From Sphingobium sp. MI1205 (GTDB lineage: Bacteria > Pseudomonadota > Alphaproteobacteria > Sphingomonadales > Sphingomonadaceae): a stretch of DNA of 64,000 nucleotides. Below are positions 27,521-36,574 of the stretch, piece after piece. Under the pieces are notes generated by a model, which did not search any database, had not been told where the DNA came from, and saw only the letters and a program-made list of their open reading frames with translations. The DNA is taken from positions 191,501 to 255,500 of the forward strand of contig NZ_CP005188.1 in the NCBI RefSeq assembly GCF_001563285.1, in the 5' to 3' direction. Positions within the stretch are counted from its first letter, which is position 1. The number at the start of each line of letters is the position of its first letter. A program made the translations under genes and the position numbers.

Positions 27521-29290
27521 ATGACACAATCCCGTTTCCGCTCGCAGGACTGGTTCGCCGACCCCGCCCGTTCGGACATGGTCGCCCTCTATCTGGAGCG
27601 GTTTATGAACTACGGCATCACGCCTGCGGAACTGCGATCGGGCCGGCCGATCATCGGCATCGCCCAGACCGGCAGCGACCTGTCCCCCTGCAACCGCATC
27701 CACCTCGACCTGGCGAAGCGGGTGCGCGACGGCATCCGCGACGCGGGCGGCATCGCGATGGAGTTTCCGGTCCATCCAATCTTCGAAAACTGCCGCCGCC
27801 CGACCGCCGCGCTGGACCGCAATCTCGCTTATCTGGGGCTCGTGGAGATCCTTTACGGCTACCCTATCGACGCGGTGGTCCTGACCACCGGCTGCGACAA
27901 GACGACGCCGTCCGGCATCATGGCCGCGAGCACGGTCGATATACCCGCAATCGTCCTGTCCGGCGGCCCGATGCTGGACGGCTGGCACGAGGGTGAACTG
28001 GTGGGATCGGGCACCGTCATCTGGCGCAGCCGCCGGAAATTGGCGGCGGGGGAGATTGACGAGGAAGAGTTCCTGCGCCGCGCCTGCGACAGCGCGCCGT
28101 CCGCCGGTCATTGCAACACCATGGGCACGGCCTCCACCATGAATGCGGTGGCCGAAGCGCTGGGCCTGTCGCTGACGGGATGCGCGGCGATCCCCGCTCC
28201 CTATCGCGAACGCGGGCAGATGGCCTATGAAACCGGCCGTCGCATCGTCGAGATGGCGCATGAGGATCTGCGACCGTCGGACATATTGACGCGCGACAGT
28301 TTCCTGAACGCGATCCGCGTGGTCAGCGCGCTTGGCGGTTCCAGCAACGCACAGCCGCATGTCATGGCGATGGCCCGCCATGCCGGCGTGGAGCTTACCG
28401 CCGCCGACTGGATGGACGAGGGGTACGACCTGCCCCTGTTGCTCGATATGCAGCCGGCCGGTCGTTACCTGGGCGAGCGCTTCCACCGCGCCGGCGGTGT
28501 CCCGGCCATATTGTGGGAATTGCTGCAGGCGGGCCGGTTGTCGGGCGATTGCGTCACCGTTACCGGCCGCACGATGGGCGAAAACCTGACTGGCCGGGAA
28601 ACCCGCGATCGCGACGTCATCCGCCCGTTCGATGCCCCCCTGCGCGAACGGGCCGGATTCCTGGTCCTGTCGGGCAATCTGTTCGACTTCGGCATCATGA
28701 AGACATCGGTCATCAGCGAGGAGTTCCGCCAGCGCTACCTTTCGACGCCCGGATCGGAAGGCATATTCGAAGGGCGCGCGATCGTCTTCGAAGGCGGGGA
28801 GGACTATCACCACCGCATCAACGATCCGTCCCTCGCCATCGACGAAAATTGCATTCTGGTCATGCGGGGGGCGGGGCCGATCGGCTGGCCGGGATCGGCG
28901 GAAGTGGTGAACATGCAGCCGCCCGATGCGCTGATCCGGCGCGGCGTCCAGTGGTTGCCGACGCTGGGCGACGGTCGCCAGTCGGGCACGTCGGACAGTC
29001 CCTCCATCCTCAACATCTCGCCTGAAAGCGCGGCGGGCGGCGGTCTGTCGTGGTTGCGGACAGGGGACAGGCTGCGCATCGACATCAACAAGGGTCGCTG
29101 CGACGCGCTGGTGGACGAGGCGGAGATCGCGCGTCGGCGACAGGAGGCTCCGCCCCCCAGTCCGCCGTCCAATACGCCCTGGGAAGAGCTGTTCCGGGAA
29201 AAGACCGGCCAGATGGAGACGGGGGCGGTGCTGGAAATGGCGGTCAAATATCGCGGCATTTCCCGGCGCACCCCGCGACATAATCACTAA
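27521..29290 (+). CDS. xylD: D-xylonate dehydratase, IlvD/Edd family (XylD)
   Basis: Dehydrates D-xylonate to 2-keto-3-deoxy-D-xylonate using an iron-sulfur cluster. The 589-residue protein has the IlvD/Edd cysteines in IGIAQTGSDLSPCNRIH (~43-59), TTGCDKTTPSG (~125-135) and GHCNTMGTASTMN (~197-209), then ALGGSSNAQPH, the GRTMGENL loop, GRQSGTSDSPSILNISPE near the C-terminus and a GDRLRIDINKGR tail. The length and the RSQDWFADP N-terminus fit the xylonate/arabonate dehydratase branch rather than IlvD of isoleucine synthesis. With xylB, xylC, xylX and the semialdehyde dehydrogenase it completes the Weimberg route. Confidence 0.93.
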   Translation: MTQSRFRSQDWFADPARSDMVALYLERFMNYGITPAELRSGRPIIGIAQTGSDLSPCNRIHLDLAKRVRDGIRDAGGIAMEFPVHPIFENCRRPTAALDRNLAYLGLVEILYGYPIDAVVLTTGCDKTTPSGIMAASTVDIPAIVLSGGPMLDGWHEGELVGSGTVIWRSRRKLAAGEIDEEEFLRRACDSAPSAGHCNTMGTASTMNAVAEALGLSLTGCAAIPAPYRERGQMAYETGRRIVEMAHEDLRPSDILTRDSFLNAIRVVSALGGSSNAQPHVMAMARHAGVELTAADWMDEGYDLPLLLDMQPAGRYLGERFHRAGGVPAILWELLQAGRLSGDCVTVTGRTMGENLTGRETRDRDVIRPFDAPLRERAGFLVLSGNLFDFGIMKTSVISEEFRQRYLSTPGSEGIFEGRAIVFEGGEDYHHRINDPSLAIDENCILVMRGAGPIGWPGSAEVVNMQPPDALIRRGVQWLPTLGDGRQSGTSDSPSILNISPESAAGGGLSWLRTGDRLRIDINKGRCDALVDEAEIARRRQEAPPPSPPSNTPWEELFREKTGQMETGAVLEMAVKYRGISRRTPRHNH

Positions 29291-29305
29291 AAAGGGCGAA
29301 CGATC

Positions 29306-31249
29306 ATGGCCATCATCCCCCGGGTTGCCCTGACGGCGGCGGCGCTCGCCGCGCAACCGGCATTCGCGCAGCCGGAGTTGGACCCGATCTTCGGATCCCA
29401 TGCCGTGCTTCAGCGCGACAGACCCATTCGCGTCACCGGGTCCGCCAGGGTCGGCGAGCCTGTGACGGTTACGCTCGGCAATGCGCGGGGGAGCGGGCGC
29501 GCAGACCAAAGTGGACGATTTTCGGTGCGGCTGCCGACGATGGGGGCGGGCGGCCCTTACGTCCTGTCCGTCACCGCACCGTCGGGCGAGGCGCATGCCG
29601 ACGATGTGCTGATCGGTGATGTCTTCCTGTGTTCGGGCCAGTCCAACATGGAACTGCAGGTCAGCCGCGCCCAGGACGCGCGTAGCCAGATCGCCGCGTC
29701 CGCTGACCCCGCTCTGCGCCTGATTACCATCCCTCGCGGCACCGCACCGGCGCCGCAGCCCGCTCTTCCCGGTTCACCCGCCTGGGCAGTGGCCAGCCCG
29801 GACAGCGTGGCGACCTTTTCCGCAGCATGCTTCTATATGGTCAAGAATCTGCGCCGCACAGCCAAGGTGCCCATCGGCGCCATAGCTTCCAGCTGGGGCG
29901 GATCGCGCATCAGCACTTGGATGGGCGATCCGGCGCTGGTCGATTCTGGACAGAAGCAGGCGGCGCAGCTGCGCGCTGTCTATGCCCGCGATCCCGCAGC
30001 AGCCGCACGCCGATTCGGCGCCGACTGGGAAGCCTGGTGGCGCGCGTCAACCGGCGACGCGCCGGGGGCGGAACCATGGCAGCCGAACGCCGCGATCGAA
30101 TGGAAGCCGGTTCCCCGGATGACATATTGGGAAGATTGGGGCGTTCCCGCGCTGGCCGACTACAACGGTATGATCTGGTTCAGCAAGGATGTCAGTCTGA
30201 CCGCCGAGCAGGCCCGCATGGGGGCGACGCTCGAACTGGGCCAGCTCGACGACGCGGACCAGAGCTGGGTCAACGGAAAAGCGGTTGGTAGCGATGGAGA
30301 TCCCGAATCGCTGCGGCGCTACCCGGTACCACCCGGCACGTTCCAGGCCGGGCGAAACGTCCTGCGGGTGAATCTCAACGACGTGTGGGCCAGGGGCGGG
30401 ATGACAGGGCCTGCGGACAGCATGGTCATCCGGTTTGCCGATGGCAGTGTCGTGCCGATCGGTTCGGGATGGTCTTACGCCGTCGAACCAAGACGGCCTC
30501 AGAACGCCCCGCGCGCGCCATGGGACGACCTTGCCGGCGCGGGCATGATCTACAATGCCATGATCGCCCCTCTGGGCGACATCGGCCTGAAGGGCGTGGC
30601 CTGGTATCAGGGCGAATCCGACGTCGGGATTCCGGGCTATGCCGACAGATTGCGGGCGATGATGGCCGACTGGCGCAGGCAGTTCGGCAATGCCGGCCTT
30701 CCGTTCGCCATCGTTCAGATTGCTCCTTATGGCGCCACGACCACTGCCCCCGCTCAGAGCCGGACGGCCGAACTGCGCGAACAGCAGCGACAGGTGGCGC
30801 AAGGCGATCCGCACGCCGCGCTCGCGCTGACGATTGATCTGGGCGATCCACTGGACATCCACCCTGGCGAAAAGCACGAGGTCGGGCGCAGGCTGGCGCG
30901 GGCCATGCGATCCATCGCCTATGAAGAGGCGGGCCCCCCGTCCGGTCCCCGCGCGATCGCGGCGGACAGGATGCCGGACGGGTCCGTCACCGTGCGCTTC
31001 GCCGACGTGTCCGGTGCGCTTGTCACCCGCAGCAGCGCGCAGGCCATCGGCTTCGAACTGTGCGGCGCACGGGCTGACGATTGCCGCTACGCCACAGCCA
31101 GTGTCGGAAAGGACAGCATTACGCTGGCCGGGGACGGCCGCCCCACGAACAGGGTCCGTTATGCCTGGACCGAAAGCCCGGTCGTTAATCTGTACGACTT
31201 GAGCGGCCTTCCGGCCGGACCGTTCGAATTGACCGTCACCGGCCGATAA
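29306..31249 (+). CDS. Split SGNH-type acetyl esterase (CE20/sialate O-acetylesterase-like)
   Basis: Exported esterase expected to remove acetyl groups from xylan or xylo-oligosaccharides. The 647-residue protein begins with a signal peptide (ALTAAALAAQPAFAQ). The SGNH hydrolase elements are spread: nucleophile Ser in LCSGQSNMELQ (~113), then an inserted jelly-roll-like region (~270-370, with WFSKDVSLT and DQSWVNGKAVG), then WYQGESD (~432-438) and the Asp/His pair in DPLDIHPGEKH (~512-522). This interrupted layout resembles the CE20 xylan acetylesterases described in Xanthomonas. It is annotated in databases usually as sialate O-acetylesterase; sialic acid is unlikely here. It ends the kdgK operon, 15 bp after xylD. 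Confidence 0.85.
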   Translation: MAIIPRVALTAAALAAQPAFAQPELDPIFGSHAVLQRDRPIRVTGSARVGEPVTVTLGNARGSGRADQSGRFSVRLPTMGAGGPYVLSVTAPSGEAHADDVLIGDVFLCSGQSNMELQVSRAQDARSQIAASADPALRLITIPRGTAPAPQPALPGSPAWAVASPDSVATFSAACFYMVKNLRRTAKVPIGAIASSWGGSRISTWMGDPALVDSGQKQAAQLRAVYARDPAAAARRFGADWEAWWRASTGDAPGAEPWQPNAAIEWKPVPRMTYWEDWGVPALADYNGMIWFSKDVSLTAEQARMGATLELGQLDDADQSWVNGKAVGSDGDPESLRRYPVPPGTFQAGRNVLRVNLNDVWARGGMTGPADSMVIRFADGSVVPIGSGWSYAVEPRRPQNAPRAPWDDLAGAGMIYNAMIAPLGDIGLKGVAWYQGESDVGIPGYADRLRAMMADWRRQFGNAGLPFAIVQIAPYGATTTAPAQSRTAELREQQRQVAQGDPHAALALTIDLGDPLDIHPGEKHEVGRRLARAMRSIAYEEAGPPSGPRAIAADRMPDGSVTVRFADVSGALVTRSSAQAIGFELCGARADDCRYATASVGKDSITLAGDGRPTNRVRYAWTESPVVNLYDLSGLPAGPFELTVTGR

Positions 31250-31262
31250 CGAACCGCGCAAA

Positions 31263-31284
31263 CCGCCGCCGATATGGGCGGCGG
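31263..31284. terminator. GC-rich hairpin after the esterase gene
   Basis: CCGCCGCC (31263-31270) pairs perfectly with GGCGGCGG (31277-31284) around a 6-base loop. There is no T tract, so it may act as a weak or Rho-assisted terminator, or as a 3-prime stability element of the kdgK to esterase transcript. Confidence 0.45.
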
Positions 31285-31412
31285 CACGCACGGAGCCAGA
31301 CGTGAGCGCTGAACGGCACGCATCCACAACATTCATTTACATGCCGTCAGCCCCTCACGCTTCAATCTTACGGGTTGACGACTCAACGGTAACATCATAC
31401 GCAAACAAGAAA

Positions 31413-31426
31413 TGGTAGCGCAATCA
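31413..31426 (+). promoter_or_regulatory. LacI-type operator, copy 4
   Basis: TGGTAGCGCAATCA, 13 of 14 bases identical to the reverse complement of the 24797 copy. It sits 42 bp before the proposed GTG start of the GH43 gene. A frame that would begin at 31412 would place the operator in coding sequence, another reason to prefer the later start. Confidence 0.6.
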
Positions 31427-31468
31427 TTCGATCGCGTGTCGCCTGAAAAGGGAAGGGAGCAGGAGCGC

Positions 31469-33208
31469 GTGTCCATCGCCAGCATTGCGGAAACGCGGAC
31501 CATGGCGATGCCAGCGCCCGAACGCAGCCTTCTTGATGTCCAGCCTGCATTTATGAACCCGCGCCCATTCTTGGCCGGCCTGACGGCTTTGGCCCTGCTT
31601 GCCCTGCCGTCAATCGGCGTCGCCGGAACCGCCCGATTTGAAGATTTCCGCTATGAGGGGCGGTCCATGGAAACGGTGCGGCTCAAGCCTGGCCAGTTCC
31701 GCAATCCGATCCTGTCGGGCTATTATCCCGATCCGTCGATCACGCGGGTGGGTAACGATTATTATCTTGTAAACTCGTCCTTCTCGCATTTTCCGGGGTT
31801 GCCCGTTTTCCATTCCAGGGATCTGGTCAACTGGGTTCAGATCGGCAATGCGATCGATCGGCCAAGCCAACTGAATTTCGAGGGTCGCGCCATATCCGAC
31901 GGGGCGTTCGCCCCGGACATTTCCTGGCATGATGGCCTGTTCTACATCGTCAACACCTGCGTGAGATGTGGTGAGAATTTCGTCATCACCGCCACCAATC
32001 CGGCTGGCCCATGGTCGGACCCTGTCTGGCTTCCCTTCGAAGGTATCGATCCGTCTATCTACTGGGAAGGCGATCGCGCCTTCATCGTAAACAACCGGGC
32101 GCCTGACGAGCCGCCACGTTACGACGGACATCGCGCCATCTGGATCCAGGAATTCGACTGGCGTTCCGGCAAGATGGTCGGGGAAAGCACCCAGTTGGTC
32201 AACGGCGGGGTTGATATCCGGCAGAAGCCGGTATGGATCGAGGGTCCGCACATCTTCCAGAGAGGCGATTTCTACTATCTTATCGCAGCAGAGGGCGGCA
32301 CGAGCGAAAATCACTCGCAGGTCGTTTTTCGGTCACACAATCTGCGCGGCCCATACCTGCCCTACGCCGACAATCCGATCCTGACGCAGCGTGATCTGCC
32401 CCCTGGGCGCCCGGATGCGATCTTCGCGGCGGGCCATGCCAAGTTCGTGCAACTGCCCAACGGGGATTGGTGGGCAACCTTTCTTGCCACGCGCCCCTAC
32501 CGCGATGGCCTGTTCAACATCGGCCGCGAGACGTTTTTTCTCCCTGTCACCTGGCGCAACGGATGGCCTCGCATACTGCCCCACAAAACTGCCATACCGT
32601 TCGCTACGGCCCGCCCGGCGCTGCCCGCCGCCGCGCCGCCGGCGCTCCCCACCAGTGGTGATTTCGGCTATGTCGACACGTTCAGCGAAAAGGCCCTCGG
32701 GCCGCAGTGGATCGGAATCCGCACGCCTGGCAAACCGCTCTACCGACTGGAAGGCGGGGCGCTTGTGATGGACCCTGGCGCTCCCCTGGGCGATCGCTCT
32801 CGCGTTCCCACCTTTATCGGGCGGCGACAGCAGCACCACATCGCCACGGTTTCGACCACCATTCGGTTTACACCGGAACAGGACGGGGAACGCGCGGGTC
32901 TGGCCGCTGTTCAAAGCGACGAGTCCTTCCTGTTCTTCGGTATCGCCCGAACCCGCGGCAAGGCGATAGTCGCTCTGTATGTTCGTGATAAGGCGAAGGC
33001 GGATCGGCTGGTCGCCGCCGCGCCCGTGCGGGTCGGACCGGCTCTCACCCTTACCATGAAAGCAGCCGGAGGCAGCATGAGCTTCGATTATGCGATCGGC
33101 AAGGAGCGGCACACTCTGCTCCAGAATTTCGATGCCTCGTTTCTGAGCACGGCGCGCGCCGGAGGTTTCGTGGGGACGGTGATCGGACCGTACGCGGCAA
33201 TCCCGTAG
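31469..33208 (+). CDS. GH43 beta-xylosidase / alpha-L-arabinofuranosidase
   Basis: Five-bladed propeller hydrolase acting on xylo- or arabinoxylo-oligosaccharides, with a C-terminal beta-sandwich. The three catalytic acids are visible: Asp in GYYPDPSIT, Asp in EGIDPSIYW and Glu in VWIEGPHIF. A GH43_C2-like domain follows the proline-alanine linker ARPALPAAAPPALP. A signal peptide lies in NPRPFLAGLTALALLALPS. The start is uncertain. GTG 31469 has AGGGAGCAGGAG before it; ATG 31553 would put the signal peptide right at the N-terminus but lacks a ribosome site. Operator copy 4 is just upstream. The choice between xylosidase and arabinofuranosidase cannot be made from the sequence. Confidence 0.9.
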   Translation: MSIASIAETRTMAMPAPERSLLDVQPAFMNPRPFLAGLTALALLALPSIGVAGTARFEDFRYEGRSMETVRLKPGQFRNPILSGYYPDPSITRVGNDYYLVNSSFSHFPGLPVFHSRDLVNWVQIGNAIDRPSQLNFEGRAISDGAFAPDISWHDGLFYIVNTCVRCGENFVITATNPAGPWSDPVWLPFEGIDPSIYWEGDRAFIVNNRAPDEPPRYDGHRAIWIQEFDWRSGKMVGESTQLVNGGVDIRQKPVWIEGPHIFQRGDFYYLIAAEGGTSENHSQVVFRSHNLRGPYLPYADNPILTQRDLPPGRPDAIFAAGHAKFVQLPNGDWWATFLATRPYRDGLFNIGRETFFLPVTWRNGWPRILPHKTAIPFATARPALPAAAPPALPTSGDFGYVDTFSEKALGPQWIGIRTPGKPLYRLEGGALVMDPGAPLGDRSRVPTFIGRRQQHHIATVSTTIRFTPEQDGERAGLAAVQSDESFLFFGIARTRGKAIVALYVRDKAKADRLVAAAPVRVGPALTLTMKAAGGSMSFDYAIGKERHTLLQNFDASFLSTARAGGFVGTVIGPYAAIP

Positions 33209-33253
33209 CTGTCGAATGAGATTGCTATTGACACATCAGCGTACAACTGGAAA

Positions 33254-33267
33254 TGTTACCGCTACCA
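33254..33267 (+). promoter_or_regulatory. LacI-type operator, copy 5 (TonB receptor promoter)
   Basis: TGTTACCGCTACCA, 12 of 14 bases as in the 24797 copy. It lies in the 266-bp gap between the GH43 gene and the TonB receptor, 58 bp before the small leader ORF and 221 bp before the receptor ATG. Confidence 0.55.
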
Positions 33268-33311
33268 AAGATCGCGGACTCAACCCGACAACGTCACCGG
33301 GAGGATCAACA

Positions 33312-33431
33312 ATGACAGCATTCGCTTCCACCAGCGCGGCATCGCCCTGTCCGGACCGCAACGACCCCGTCTGGAATATCGCAAACAACACGCAGGTGCA
33401 TTGCCCCAATGACCAGCGCCGCCGGGGCTAA
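33312..33431 (+). CDS. Small 39-residue ORF in the TonB receptor leader
   Basis: ATG at 33312 follows a strong ribosome site (GGGAGG, 33299-33304, 7 bases away). The 39-codon frame contains two Cys residues and ends with RRRG at 33431, 43 bp before the receptor ATG. The product resembles nothing I know. Its strong ribosome site and position between operator and receptor suggest a translated leader that might affect expression of the receptor. It could also be a chance ORF; codon use is not decisive at this length. Confidence 0.4.
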   Translation: MTAFASTSAASPCPDRNDPVWNIANNTQVHCPNDQRRRG

Positions 33432-33474
33432 CCGTAATCGCTGCATTGTTGAAAATAAGAGAGAGGAACTGAAA

Positions 33475-36400
33475 ATGCCCTACAACCGATTTTCTTTGCC
33501 CAAGGCGCGAACCATATTGCTCGGCGCCACGATGCTGACGGCAACGCTGCCCATGACGGCCGTCGCACAGCAGGACACCCAGCCCGCCTCCCTGCCGCAG
33601 AGCGAAAACGCCTCGGTGGAAGACATCATCGTGACAGGCTATCGCTCAAGCCTGGCCCAGGCGACCAACGCCAAACGTGAATCCAATGGCTTCACCGACT
33701 CGATCTTTGCCGAGGACATCGGCAAATTTCCTGACACCAATATTGCTGAATCCTTCAACCGCATCCCGGGTATCACGATCTCTCGCGACGTCACGGGTGA
33801 AGGCACCAATGTCGCGATTCGCGGACTGGGTCCGAATTTCACTAATGTGACGTTGAACGGCGCGACGATCGCAGTCGCCTCATCGGGGGTTACCGACGCG
33901 CAGGGCACCGATCGTGCGGTAGATCTCAGCTTCTTCCCGACGGATCTGTTCACCAAGCTGACGGTAAACAAGAGCTATACCGCCAACCTTCAGGAAGGCG
34001 GCGCCGCAGGTAATATCGACTTGCGATCAGCACGGCCGTTCGATCGCGCAAAGTCGTTCCTGACCTATAATGTCCAGGCCACCAAGCAATCGCCGGAGGA
34101 TCGGATCGGCGCGCGCGGATCGCTGATCGGCAGCTGGCGCAACGACACCTTCGGTATTCTTGCCGGTGTCTCGGCGCAGCGGATGTACACCGACAGCCGC
34201 GGTTTCGAGACGATCGGCTATACCAATCCCAACCTCACAGCAGCCCAGTGCGGCGCCTCGACGGGTTGCAACACGACCGGCGGCGGCAACTGGACCATCC
34301 CCGACACCGTGCCCGCTGGCGCGGGCGCCGGTTTGGTTGCCGGCACTACGATCGATCAAGCCTTCCTGCTCGCCAACAACCCAGGCGCGACGATACAGCA
34401 GATTGACAACGGCCTGTTGCCGCGCCTTGGGCGTTTTTCCAGCATGCGCGGCCGCCGCGACCGGATCAACGCGATCGTCAGCGCCGAATGGCGGCCCTCC
34501 GATGAACTCCAATTTTACGTCGATGGCCTCTATGGGTATAAGCATAACGACCTGATCCGTGAAAATATGGCGTGGATCGTGCGCAACAGCGCGATCATTC
34601 CGACCAACCTCACATTTGACAAGTCTGACTGCAGCGCCGGCTGCACCGTGACCGGCGGAACATTCGCCAACGCGCAGTTTTTCAACGAATTCCGTCCCTA
34701 TCTCGAAACTACCGAGCTGTTCAATATCAACCCCGGCCTTGAATGGGCAATTTCCGACCGTCTCACATTGAAGCTGCAGGGAAATTACGCGCGCTCCACC
34801 TTTCACCGCGAAAACCCGACTATTGGCATGACCACGTCGCTCGGCGTCGGCAATACCGTCACCTTTGCGAACGACGGCGGCATACCGACGATCACGAGCG
34901 ACCTCGACCTCAACAATCCTGCCAACTTCGGGTGGTACACGGGCAGCCGCGCGAGCCTGAACGGCGAGAAGCGACTGAACATCAACAAGGGCGTGCGCGG
35001 CGACCTGACCTGGGGCGACAAGGCCCTCAACGTGCAGGTCGGCGGCGCCTATGACGATGTGTCCCGTCGCATCAGAGGCTACGACAACACACAGGCCTGG
35101 CAGAACGCGGTCTGCGGCAATAATCCGAACGTCTTCGTGCCTTCACCCAACTCGCAGCCGGCCTGCGAGGGCCTCGATGCACCCGGCTCCGCGCCAGCCG
35201 GCTACCCCACCTATCCCGGGCTCGGCACTGGATTCAGCGCCGGCATGACGGGGCCGGTGTCATATGGCGGCTCTCTGGTGCCCAATAGCGCGGCCCCCAC
35301 TTACCTCATGCCGGGCCCGGCCGGCTTCGTGACGGTGAATTTTCCTGCCTTCGCCGACGCCACGAACTATGACCAGTTCCTCGCCAACGCGCCGGACAGT
35401 GGCGGTTCGACGACGGGCGCCAGCGGCGGCCTGATCCGCGAAAAGGTCAAGTCGGCCTTCGTCACGGTCAATGGCGAGCAGGAACTTGGCGGCAATATGC
35501 TGCGGTTCAACGTCGGGGTTCGTTACGTCAACACCGACCAAACCATCGCTGGGCGGGTTTCGCTCCCCGACCCGCGCAACACGACGTCCACCGGCACCCT
35601 GCCTGATGGCGCCCGCTACCCCAACGTCGTAACGATCGTGACGACGAACAACAAATACACCAAATGGCTTCCGGCAGCCACTTTCGCCTATGATGTGGGT
35701 GACAACGCCGTCGTCCGCGCCGCGGCTTCGCGGACCATGACCCGACCGGACCCGGCCGCGCAGCTGCCAGGCGTCAACTTCAGCGCGCCATCGGCTGATC
35801 AGGCATCCATCGGTAACCCCGCGCTGTCGCCCTACATGTCCACAAACCTCGATCTGGGCTTCGAATATTATACCGGCCGGGAAGGCGTGATCAGCTTCAA
35901 TGCGTTCCGCAAGTCGATCAAGGGGTTCACGACCACCTCGATCACGACGGTGCCGTTCGCCAGCCTGGCGCAATACGGGATCACCTACGACACCATCAAT
36001 CCCACGCAGCGGATCGCCATCGACTCGCGCGGTGGTCCATCTGCAGCGCAGGTCCAAGTGACGTCGCAGGTCAACGTGCCCAACAAGCTGACGATCAACG
36101 GCCTCGAATTCCAGTGGGTACAGCCGCTGGACTTCATCACCCGCAAGATCGGCGTGACCGGCTTCGGCTTCAACGCCAATGCGACGATCGTCGACCAGCG
36201 CAGCGATGGTCCCGCGACCGCCTTCGGCGTCGCGCCGTTCACCTATAACATCACGGGTTATTACGAAAAGAACGGCGTGATGTTGCGTGTCTCGACCACC
36301 TATCGGCAGGGATCGCAAAGCAGCAATCTGGCCCAGAACGGCATTCCCGCCGCAGCGCTGTTCACCGACGACTACACGACCTATGATTTCTCCTCGTCGT

Positions 36401-36567
36401 TCGACCTGGACAAGATCTTCGGGATCCCCGGTGCGCCGCAGTTGACCTTCAACGTCGCCAATTTCACCAATGCGACGTTGCGGTCTTACTATCAGTTCGA
36501 GAATGCGACGTACACGTCGTACAAGCCCGGTCGCCAGTTCCTGATCGGCTTGCGCGGTACGTTCTAG
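33475..36567 (+). CDS. TonB-dependent receptor for xylan-derived oligosaccharides
   Basis: Outer-membrane active transporter of 1030 residues. It has a signal peptide (LLGATMLTATLPMTAVAQ), a TonB box-like EDIIVTGYRSSL after it, a plug with DIGKFPDTNIAESFNRIPG and AIRGLGPNFTNVTLNG, and a long barrel ending with an aromatic-terminal RQFLIGLRGTF. This is the Caulobacter/Xanthomonas oligosaccharide receptor subfamily (TIGR01782 type). ATG 33475 follows AGAGAGGA; an upstream in-frame ATG at 33409 lacks a ribosome site and would lengthen the signal region. The substrate, probably aldouronic or arabino-xylo-oligosaccharides, is inferred from GH43 before it and GH115 after it. Confidence 0.94.
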   Translation: MPYNRFSLPKARTILLGATMLTATLPMTAVAQQDTQPASLPQSENASVEDIIVTGYRSSLAQATNAKRESNGFTDSIFAEDIGKFPDTNIAESFNRIPGITISRDVTGEGTNVAIRGLGPNFTNVTLNGATIAVASSGVTDAQGTDRAVDLSFFPTDLFTKLTVNKSYTANLQEGGAAGNIDLRSARPFDRAKSFLTYNVQATKQSPEDRIGARGSLIGSWRNDTFGILAGVSAQRMYTDSRGFETIGYTNPNLTAAQCGASTGCNTTGGGNWTIPDTVPAGAGAGLVAGTTIDQAFLLANNPGATIQQIDNGLLPRLGRFSSMRGRRDRINAIVSAEWRPSDELQFYVDGLYGYKHNDLIRENMAWIVRNSAIIPTNLTFDKSDCSAGCTVTGGTFANAQFFNEFRPYLETTELFNINPGLEWAISDRLTLKLQGNYARSTFHRENPTIGMTTSLGVGNTVTFANDGGIPTITSDLDLNNPANFGWYTGSRASLNGEKRLNINKGVRGDLTWGDKALNVQVGGAYDDVSRRIRGYDNTQAWQNAVCGNNPNVFVPSPNSQPACEGLDAPGSAPAGYPTYPGLGTGFSAGMTGPVSYGGSLVPNSAAPTYLMPGPAGFVTVNFPAFADATNYDQFLANAPDSGGSTTGASGGLIREKVKSAFVTVNGEQELGGNMLRFNVGVRYVNTDQTIAGRVSLPDPRNTTSTGTLPDGARYPNVVTIVTTNNKYTKWLPAATFAYDVGDNAVVRAAASRTMTRPDPAAQLPGVNFSAPSADQASIGNPALSPYMSTNLDLGFEYYTGREGVISFNAFRKSIKGFTTTSITTVPFASLAQYGITYDTINPTQRIAIDSRGGPSAAQVQVTSQVNVPNKLTINGLEFQWVQPLDFITRKIGVTGFGFNANATIVDQRSDGPATAFGVAPFTYNITGYYEKNGVMLRVSTTYRQGSQSSNLAQNGIPAAALFTDDYTTYDFSSSFDLDKIFGIPGAPQLTFNVANFTNATLRSYYQFENATYTSYKPGRQFLIGLRGTF

Positions 36568-36574
36568 AACGCGG

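Noticed and set aside
26276..29596. Very long minus-strand open frame (about 1100 codons) opposite the semialdehyde dehydrogenase and xylD
   Set aside because: It is antisense to two clear enzyme genes, its product is Arg/His/Asp-rich without domains, and such long antisense frames arise in GC-rich codon patterns.
31381..31394. A sixth LacI-type operator (around CGGTAACATCATAC)
   Set aside because: Only about half the positions agree with the consensus; the good copy is at 31413-31426.
31412..31468. Longest possible start of the GH43 gene at 31412
   Set aside because: It would place the LacI-type operator in the coding sequence and lacks a ribosome site; the signal peptide lies much later.
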